A stretch of DNA of 32,215 nt from a virus. The notes under the pieces were generated by a model. It was not told the DNA's origin. It searched no databases and saw nothing but the letters and a program-made list of their open reading frames with translations. A program made the translations under genes and the position numbers. Positions 26,591 through 32,215 of this stretch are shown here, one piece after another (the stretch's first letter is position 1; every line of letters begins with the position of its first letter). The stretch lies in IMG/VR virus record IMGVR_UViG_3300020205_002541, positions 1-32,215 of that record; one strand, written 5' to 3'.

Positions 26591-28390
26591 TTAAGCCGTT
26601 TGACTAGCGCGTTGCAAAGTAATGTCGTTCAATACAAAGTCTATGCCTTCCACTAACTTAACCGTAACTGTTATGTTTATGATGTTACCTTGAATCGTAA
26701 CTGTAAGATCCTTAAATCCTTGTGCAGCATCTGTAGAGCTCACTGTTATGCCTTGAGATAGGAAGGTAGCAAGTACGGATTCTGCAGTACTTTTAACCTC
26801 ATTGGCGCTCAATGTGTTTTTGACACCCACATATCTAGTTTCCATAGTGTTACGGAAGTTGTATGCCACTATATCAGCTGCATACAGTACGTTGCCTCTA
26901 TTGTAGACCCAGTTGTCATCAACGCCATATGTTGTGTTATCTACGACAACTCTAAAGCCACCTGTTTTTGGTGCTTCTAGAAAAGTAACACCAGATTGAA
27001 TTGCATCTTCATACTGCGTATCTGGATCAAAATCAAGTGTAATGTCTTCTTCTGGCGTTGTCATGGCTTGATCTGTATGACGCGCGCCCGAACAATTTAA
27101 AAACTTAAATGTCATTGGGAGTCCCACGGATGCACCACCTCTTGCTCCAGCTAGAAGACAAGCTAGCGCCCATGGCTGAAACCACTTTATGGTACCCGCT
27201 GCGTCAATTTGACGAACGTCTTGAATTACAAGTTGAATTCTTGCATCTGCAAGATCTCCAGCTTTCTCTTTTGCTGCAACATAAGAAGACTTAAGTGAAA
27301 GATATCCTTGTCTTTCAGATCTCTGCTTAGTTGTTTTCATAAGTGAGATGTGTGTCTTTACGGCTTGGTGTATCGCGTCGATTTGATAATCAGAATCTTC
27401 GTCTGTTAAAGAGTCTGATATGTCGTCATCCGCATCTCTTGAAAACAATGGAACAACAGAGTTTACATGAATTTTTTCAAATTTAGTTAATGCAGTCGTG
27501 ATATCAGAAGAAGTAGTTGCTCCCTTTTCTCCACCAGTTAGTGCAGCCTCTGCGATCGCATTTGGTAATCCGCTTGTTGCGCCAGACGTTACAACTAGAT
27601 TTGCTATTTGACTTTCAGCAAAAACTTCTCTAACTTCGTGTGCGTCTTTCTTAACAGACGATGCAGCCGTTACGTGGTCGAGCACGTTAGGCGATAGCTG
27701 ATTATATATTGAAGAGGTTATGGCTACTGGAGCCGTTGGCGATAGCAGGTTGAGCGCTTCTACTAGCTGTTTGATTGTTTTAAAATCAGATTTAGGCAAT
27801 ACTGTTGGAGTTCCACCGTTTACTGATAGTGAGACAGTTGTTGCTGTTATTGTTAGTGTATCGTCTGCGTCAAGTGTTATTACTGTGTTTCCACCGACAG
27901 TTGCAGTTTCAACTATAAGATCTCTTTTTTGAGAGATGGTGATAGTTCTAGTAGAACCAGAGCCTTCTATTTTAATAGTTGCTCGATTTCCGCCTGTTCC
28001 CCATTCAATGGCTCTAACTTTAGAATCACACCACCCGGTGCCTGTAAGAGCTTTTTCTGCCCTTACTGATGCGTTTGTTTTATAAACCCAAACTGTTTGA
28101 GCTCCGCTTGGGATGGCTCCATCAGCTGCTGGTGCAAAAAGAAACGATAATGCTTCCATAATTGGACCAGATCTATACTTTGCTCTTGCTTCAACTAAGC
28201 GATCTGCAGTGTAAAAGTTATTTGATATGTTAACTTCATTTGCTCCAGGTGTCCCAGAGTCTGCTTCACCAAAGATTGCGATAAGTCCAGTTCTCCCAAG
28301 TGGAATATTTCCACCTAAATCAACTTGGGTTTTCGAATAGCTACCAGGGCGATAGATGGTTGCGCCGTTAAAAGATGTACTTATTGCCAT
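26591..28390 (-). CDS. Tail sheath protein
   Basis: The contractile sheath subunit, which polymerises around the tail tube and shortens to drive it through the host envelope. The start at 28390 (599 residues, MAISTSFNGATIYRPG) is chosen over an ATG seven codons upstream because GAGGAG lies 5 nt before it. The N-terminus has the usual sheath opening (YRPGSYSKTQVD, then GLIAIFGEAD). The middle (about 150-300) is a variable beta-rich insertion. The C-terminal third carries the typical GGFRVVVDNTTYG and the segment with NFRNTMETRYVG, ending in a beta-strand region (ITVTVKLVEGIDFVLNDI). The length fits large-phage sheaths. A hairpin terminator follows its stop, which lets it be expressed separately from the tube genes. 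Identification is firm. Confidence 0.93.
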   Translation of the reverse strand: MAISTSFNGATIYRPGSYSKTQVDLGGNIPLGRTGLIAIFGEADSGTPGANEVNISNNFYTADRLVEARAKYRSGPIMEALSFLFAPAADGAIPSGAQTVWVYKTNASVRAEKALTGTGWCDSKVRAIEWGTGGNRATIKIEGSGSTRTITISQKRDLIVETATVGGNTVITLDADDTLTITATTVSLSVNGGTPTVLPKSDFKTIKQLVEALNLLSPTAPVAITSSIYNQLSPNVLDHVTAASSVKKDAHEVREVFAESQIANLVVTSGATSGLPNAIAEAALTGGEKGATTSSDITTALTKFEKIHVNSVVPLFSRDADDDISDSLTDEDSDYQIDAIHQAVKTHISLMKTTKQRSERQGYLSLKSSYVAAKEKAGDLADARIQLVIQDVRQIDAAGTIKWFQPWALACLLAGARGGASVGLPMTFKFLNCSGARHTDQAMTTPEEDITLDFDPDTQYEDAIQSGVTFLEAPKTGGFRVVVDNTTYGVDDNWVYNRGNVLYAADIVAYNFRNTMETRYVGVKNTLSANEVKSTAESVLATFLSQGITVSSTDAAQGFKDLTVTIQGNIINITVTVKLVEGIDFVLNDITLQRASQTA

Positions 28391-28552
28391 AAAAACTCCT
28401 CTATAGGACATAAGATGCTTGGTTCATTCATTAAGATTATTGTACTATGTTGCGTTAGTTAATTTTATTAAAACATCAATTAGGTTTATAGATATTAATG
28501 TTTAGTTTGTGCGGTTATATATGTTTATTTTTACATTAATATAATCAATGGC
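28391..28552 (-). other. AT-rich leader of the sheath gene
   Basis: This 162-bp gap without a gene is very AT-rich. It ends in a strong ribosome-binding site, GAGGAG, 5 nt before the ATG at 28390. It contains a TATAAACC, 6 of 8 matches to the T4-type late core TATAAATA, and a TACAAT without a good -35 partner. A promoter for the highly expressed sheath gene is expected here, but I cannot fix it. Confidence 0.35.
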
Positions 28553-29182
28553 TTATGTGTCCCCTTGATTTAATACTTCGGTCTCTAAATCATACGGGTC
28601 CTCGTTGCTTACATTTGAGTTCCATGTATGGAACACCGTGCATCTCATTCTAACCCACCTTGTCCATATGTTTTCTGGCATCTTAGATTGTTCTTTTTGC
28701 CAGTCTGTGGCAGAAAAAGTTTGCAACTCTATTCCCATACTTTGGGCAACATTTTTATGTTTAAAAAGTATATAGGATAGTATATAGTACATCCACAGCA
28801 CCTGATCTGCTGCCTTACTTCCATGTATCCCTATATCTATCATAACGCTAAAGCTGGATATACCAATATCACCGCTGTCGTCGCTTCCATAGTAATCAGA
28901 CAAACTGGCGTTTGCCTCCATCTCTGAATCTGATGATAGGTGAATGCTATAGCATGGAACTGTCTGTGGGCTAAGTATCCATGAGTGAACCGTTCTTACT
29001 TTCTCAGTAGAGAACCATTCCCATATTCTATCTACATAGGCCTGACCGTAACTCTCTGACATTAGAGGGTGACTTATTTGAAAGTCAAAAATAGCATCAA
29101 ACGCTGCTCGATCCTGTCTAAGCTGTTGCACACCGTATTGGATTAGGCGCTGTATCGCTATCTCTGGCATAACGTGTGACAT
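28553..29182 (-). CDS. Putative tail terminator/neck protein
   Basis: A 209-residue soluble protein directly upstream of the sheath gene. The opening MPEIAIQRLIQYGVQQL is helical. It is followed by a segment HPLMSESYGQAYVDRIWEW and a beta-rich centre, in the style of the small neck or tail-completion proteins found next to sheath genes in large myoviruses. The start is well set: an ideal AGGAGG lies 7 nt before the ATG, within the last codons of the preceding gene, whose stop is 1 bp away from this start, so the two are probably translationally coupled. The likely role is to cap the tail or to join it to the head. Position supports this more than sequence does, and a baseplate-independent connector subunit is an alternative. 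Confidence 0.5.
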   Translation of the reverse strand: MSHVMPEIAIQRLIQYGVQQLRQDRAAFDAIFDFQISHPLMSESYGQAYVDRIWEWFSTEKVRTVHSWILSPQTVPCYSIHLSSDSEMEANASLSDYYGSDDSGDIGISSFSVMIDIGIHGSKAADQVLWMYYILSYILFKHKNVAQSMGIELQTFSATDWQKEQSKMPENIWTRWVRMRCTVFHTWNSNVSNEDPYDLETEVLNQGDT

Positions 29183-29183
29183 A

Positions 29184-29825
29184 TTAACGCCTCCTAATAT
29201 CGCTTGTTGCTATTTTTATATACTTGTTTATTATACTGTCGGCTATTGTTTCTATTTCTACTATCATCTTTGAATTTAAATCCATTATAGACGCAGTTAT
29301 ATCTTTATTTGCCTTAAACGATGGAGAATCAGACTCTCTATGGTCTTCAGTTATCTGATTTTTATTTTTTGAAACTTTATTTTTAGGTATTGTAATCATT
29401 GCGGCTGCCACTTGCGAAGCCATTTCGGATAACTTATTCTGGCCATCAACACTACTCGTTACCGCACTTTGTTTTTTAGATACAGTTATGTTAGGTTCTG
29501 ATTGCCTTTCTGTGACGTTAGACTGCTTTTTTGCCCATGGGAGTTGTGGAAAAGGAATATCAGATACATCGTGATCATTATCTGACGACGGAGTCATATG
29601 CACGTATCCAGAATTAAAATCTAATTCTATATTTTTTAAAATCATACTGGGTGATATGCCATCTGTGGCGGCAACTTGAGACTCTGAAATTATCTTGACC
29701 GCCAGTGCCATTGCACTGCTTTTTATCTCTTGTTGAGCGCTTGTGCAGTAATACGCTATTCTATTTTTAGGAACACCTTTTTGTTCCATATGATATTCCA
29801 TATTTTTGATCTTATTGAATATCAT
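29184..29825 (-). CDS. Hypothetical protein in the neck region
   Basis: A 213-residue protein I do not recognise. The N-terminal 60 residues look helical (AQQEIKSSAMALAVKIISES). The middle, about 75-160, is polar and probably disordered. The last 45 residues are helical and end in RRR. No catalytic motif, signal peptide or membrane segment is visible. The stop of the NUDIX-fusion gene lies only 5 bp upstream. Three start candidates (M1, M9, M13) fall within a 12-bp inverted repeat: M1 and M13 are in the arms and M9 is at the loop edge. None has a clear Shine-Dalgarno sequence, so the true start is uncertain. The AGGAGG that serves the next gene is inside its last codons (the RR of the C-terminal RRR). 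Its position suggests a neck or head-completion part, but that is guesswork. Confidence 0.6.
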   Translation of the reverse strand: MIFNKIKNMEYHMEQKGVPKNRIAYYCTSAQQEIKSSAMALAVKIISESQVAATDGISPSMILKNIELDFNSGYVHMTPSSDNDHDVSDIPFPQLPWAKKQSNVTERQSEPNITVSKKQSAVTSSVDGQNKLSEMASQVAAAMITIPKNKVSKNKNQITEDHRESDSPSFKANKDITASIMDLNSKMIVEIETIADSIINKYIKIATSDIRRR

Positions 29826-29828
29826 ATG
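29787..29828 (-). repeat. 12-bp perfect inverted repeat over a translation start
   Basis: CATATGATATTC at 29787-29798 and GAATATCATATG at 29817-29828 are perfect reverse complements separated by 18 bp. In the minus-strand transcript this folds into a 12-bp stem that buries two candidate ATG codons, at 29823-29825 and 29787-29789, and leaves a third (29799-29801) at the loop edge. There is no U-run after it, so it is not a terminator. A role in translation control or as a protein-binding palindrome is inferred. Confidence 0.75.
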
Positions 29829-29830
29829 TA

Positions 29831-31450
29831 TTATGGTTGTTTGGCTATTTTTTTAACAACCACAGCTCTCATGTCTTTAACAAAGTTTTCTTTTTCCATA
29901 GATGTCCAGTCTGTTGCAAAGTCTATGGCTATGTGTCCACTTGGATGGACAACAACTCTTGGTTTTGATAGGTACATGTAATGTTGAGCATGAATTGCTA
30001 TAGGATTTTCTGGCGTGGAAGAGTATGCCTCAACCTTAGATGGGGTTTTGGTCTTTTTTTCTATAATATCTTGCAGCCGTGCGAGTTTGCTGTAAAGTTC
30101 GTCTATCTCTTTGCCGGCTTTTCTTGCTAAAGAGTTGTGCTTGTTTTGCGTCTCCGTAAGCTTTTCTTCTAGCTTATCAAATAGTTTTAATATCTTTTGC
30201 TCAATTTGTTGAAGATCTACGGCATTGCCATGCCTAATCTCTTCTCTTATATTGTGCATCTCGTCGTGTATGTCTGTTAAATTATACGACTTATAGTTGT
30301 CGGCAAGTTTACTTATGGCATCGTTTATTGTGTCGTCTGTTAGCTCTTCATCTGAATGAATCGTTAACTCTGGATTGTCTTCGGGGAGGTACCACTCAAA
30401 AACACTCATTACTTCTCCAGTTAGAGACGGCAAGGATCTATTGGAAAACTGATGAATCGTCTTAAGCCCATCGTCTATGTTCCCTGAATAAATATCGTTG
30501 GCGTGTTTTCTTACGTGTATGCGGTAGTCACCGAAATTAACTATTTTAGACTCGTCATCCTTCATGTCCTTGACAGCTTCTCTTAACATTCTATAAGCGC
30601 CATTGCCGACTAGTTTAAGTGCATCGCCATGCGTGAATTCATGAACTGCAGAATCTCTCTGTCCAGTTCTTATTATGTTTTTGTTCAACGACTCCTGCGC
30701 AATAAGCAATTTCAATGGTTTATTTTTATATTTAATAAGCGCTGTGTCTAAGTACGCCTTGAGTGAAGGATAGCAGCACGCACGCATGTCGTTTATGTCG
30801 ATATTGTCTATAGGATAGAAGCCTACGTCTTTAAGCTCTTCTGTTGAATGATGATTTGGCGTCTCTTTAAGTCTAACTAAGAAGGTCTTGTCATTGCCGA
30901 CTGTCTTTAATTCTTCTATATGATCAGTGCTTGAAAGAGAAACTCCAGTTTCTTCTTTTAATTCTCTTATGGCTGCGTCTTTTGCAGACTCGTTAGGCTC
31001 AATACCTCCACCTGGAATAGCCCACTGTCCTATTTCATTATCAAGGACACCATGGCGCCCAAATAATATTTCGCCTCTGTCGTTTACTACAACTATGCCC
31101 ACGCCGTTTTCTTTTGTCTTTTTAAGTGGTGTTGATTTTTTGTTTTTTGATTTCTTTCGCTCATGAGGTGCAACATTCTTAGATCTACCAATATCGTAAT
31201 CTTCGTGCGGTGATGCTTTGCCTTTGTTTTTATGACGCTCGTGGTGGGATTTCATGTTCTGACCATCCCATCTTCCACCTTTTAACTCTTTTCCCTGAGT
31301 TTCCGGAAGATCTTTATAGCTACCATCTAGATAGTAGCCGTTGGCTATATCTTTTGGCGGGCCTTTGTCGCCTCTTAGAGTGCTACGTTCCTTGCCGTTT
31401 TTGATGGCCATCATCATTCTATATTGTGCTTTACTTGTAAATGCTGGCAT
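29831..31450 (-). CDS. NUDIX hydrolase domain fused to a long coiled-coil protein
   Basis: A 539-residue multidomain protein. Residues 1-110 are basic and low in complexity, opening MPAFTSKAQYR, a style of N-terminus seen in phage structural-region proteins. Residues about 115-240 are a NUDIX domain: the box G-x5-E-x7-REUxEExGU is intact from G148 to V170 (REL KEE TGV at 162-170), so it is probably an active Mg-dependent pyrophosphohydrolase on nucleoside-diphosphate-X substrates. Residues about 240-390 are unassigned. Residues about 395-465 are strongly charged and helical, probably a coiled coil. The last 60 residues form a short beta-rich tail (PRVVVHPSGHIAIDF). An AAAGGG about 8 nt before the ATG supports the start. 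NUDIX enzymes are known from phages (T4 nudE), but one fused within the neck region suggests it could be virion-associated; that is inference, and the substrate is unknown. Confidence 0.8.
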   Translation of the reverse strand: MPAFTSKAQYRMMMAIKNGKERSTLRGDKGPPKDIANGYYLDGSYKDLPETQGKELKGGRWDGQNMKSHHERHKNKGKASPHEDYDIGRSKNVAPHERKKSKNKKSTPLKKTKENGVGIVVVNDRGEILFGRHGVLDNEIGQWAIPGGGIEPNESAKDAAIRELKEETGVSLSSTDHIEELKTVGNDKTFLVRLKETPNHHSTEELKDVGFYPIDNIDINDMRACCYPSLKAYLDTALIKYKNKPLKLLIAQESLNKNIIRTGQRDSAVHEFTHGDALKLVGNGAYRMLREAVKDMKDDESKIVNFGDYRIHVRKHANDIYSGNIDDGLKTIHQFSNRSLPSLTGEVMSVFEWYLPEDNPELTIHSDEELTDDTINDAISKLADNYKSYNLTDIHDEMHNIREEIRHGNAVDLQQIEQKILKLFDKLEEKLTETQNKHNSLARKAGKEIDELYSKLARLQDIIEKKTKTPSKVEAYSSTPENPIAIHAQHYMYLSKPRVVVHPSGHIAIDFATDWTSMEKENFVKDMRAVVVKKIAKQP

Positions 31451-31489
31451 CGCTTAGCCCTTTAATTCTTTTATAAACTGTTTTGTGCA

Positions 31490-32203
31490 TTAAATCGACG
31501 AATCTATTTTTTCTGGCGCGTTAACTAAGAAATCTCTCTTAACAACAATTTGTTGTGGTAGTCTTATCGCAAGCTTATTTCCAGATTCTAACTGCTGAGA
31601 AACTCGCAACTCTCTAAGGGGATGAAGAACCACATAAACTGGACTTGCCAAATAAGCCACCGAATACGCCTGACCTATATCATTTATAGAATCATATGTC
31701 GGGGTTTGACCTATCCATTTTATTTTACCATCATCTATAATAAAATCGGTGCCCTGTACATATTCTTTAAGCTGATTTGGGGTTGCGGTTACTAATTGCT
31801 CTATCTTAACAACTGGATACCTAAGCTGCTGTTTAGAGTCAGCTCTTGGCTCATACTCTCTCTTTTCCCAAAGTCTCACTGTAAAATCTTTAACAACTAG
31901 CCTATCGTATAAAGCAAAGTCTGCTTGCGTTCCGTCTGAATACTCAGTCGGAAAGGTAACTGTTGCGGTGCCAACTTCCCAAGACCCCTGATATTCAAAC
32001 TGCTTTTCTATAGAGTTTGACATAAATACGCCAAAAATCTCTTTTGATGCATAGTACAATATCCCAGACCCGTCGCAATGTGTACACAAAGGGTCGTGCG
32101 AGTTATCATCTAGTGCTCTCATGTTTGGGCATGGAAGAGCTCTTTGGTGTTGAAATCTTATCCCCCTGTTTTTAAGCAGCTGATCGAAGTTCTGCTTATA
32201 CAT
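31490..32203 (-). CDS. Putative head-tail connector/neck protein with cysteine motif
   Basis: A 237-residue protein and the first gene in the transcription direction. Near the N-terminus it has C25, then C40-x2-C43 followed by DGSG, with H36 and H42 close by; this resembles the small zinc-knuckle motifs of phage head-closure or neck proteins. The rest looks beta-rich, with no signal peptide or membrane segment. It lies upstream of the terminator-like, sheath and tube genes, which fits a part that joins the portal vertex to the tail. The 12 bases visible before the ATG show no Shine-Dalgarno sequence, so it may be translationally coupled to a gene outside the window. The exact role is inferred from position and the cysteine motif. 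A zinc-binding structural protein of another kind is possible. Confidence 0.55.
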   Translation of the reverse strand: MYKQNFDQLLKNRGIRFQHQRALPCPNMRALDDNSHDPLCTHCDGSGILYYASKEIFGVFMSNSIEKQFEYQGSWEVGTATVTFPTEYSDGTQADFALYDRLVVKDFTVRLWEKREYEPRADSKQQLRYPVVKIEQLVTATPNQLKEYVQGTDFIIDDGKIKWIGQTPTYDSINDIGQAYSVAYLASPVYVVLHPLRELRVSQQLESGNKLAIRLPQQIVVKRDFLVNAPEKIDSSI

Positions 32204-32215
32204 AGAAGGATCTGG

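Noticed and set aside
26591-28411. Sheath start at the upstream ATG (28411)
   Set aside because: The GAGGAG ribosome-binding site lies between this ATG and the one at 28390, placing the real start at the latter.

Overview
The window is one uninterrupted late structural module of a tailed bacteriophage with a contractile tail (myovirus morphology). All genes lie on the minus strand and are packed with short gaps or overlaps, so transcription runs from the right end of the window to the left. The DNA is AT-rich, with free use of ATA, AGA and TTA codons. One intergenic gap carries a perfect TATAAATA, the late-promoter core of T4-type phages, which hints at a gp55-like late sigma system. The large proteins and the gene order suggest a large-genome lytic myovirus. 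The host cannot be named from this sequence.

Layout in transcription order. (1) 32203-28553, head-to-tail joining region: a cysteine-motif connector-like protein, a NUDIX hydrolase fused to a long coiled-coil protein, an unrecognised protein whose start lies in a 12-bp inverted repeat, and a neck/tail-terminator-like protein. (2) 28390-26591: the tail sheath, followed at once by a hairpin terminator. (3) 26529-25354: a probable mobile gene, a zinc-finger plus Vsr-like homing endonuclease fused to a P-loop kinase-like domain. Behind it lies about 300 bp of non-coding DNA holding what looks like a broken small gene. (4) 25041-23374: three tandem tail-tube-like genes. (5) 23300-22417: a tail assembly chaperone pair joined by a programmed -1 frameshift, with slippery G GGA AAC and a bulged 11-bp stem 6 nt downstream. 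(6) 22417-19373: the tape measure. (7) 19346-4004, baseplate: hub, central spike, an XkdP/gp53-like protein, a LysM plus gp25-like wedge, a 2593-residue J/gp6-like wedge that contains a complete-looking seven-bladed beta-propeller, and a 708-residue wedge or fibre-attachment protein that shares a module with it. (8) 3910 to the left edge: a long fibre gene, cut by the window, ending in shaft repeats.

Together these genes would build the connector end of the tail, the tube and sheath around the tape measure, and the baseplate with its fibres. The parts that stand out are the propeller inserted in a baseplate wedge protein, the endonuclease-kinase fusion whose ribosome-binding site sits in the upstream gene's terminator, and the NUDIX domain inside a structural-region gene. 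I saw no tRNA genes, CRISPR arrays, integrases or plus-strand genes.
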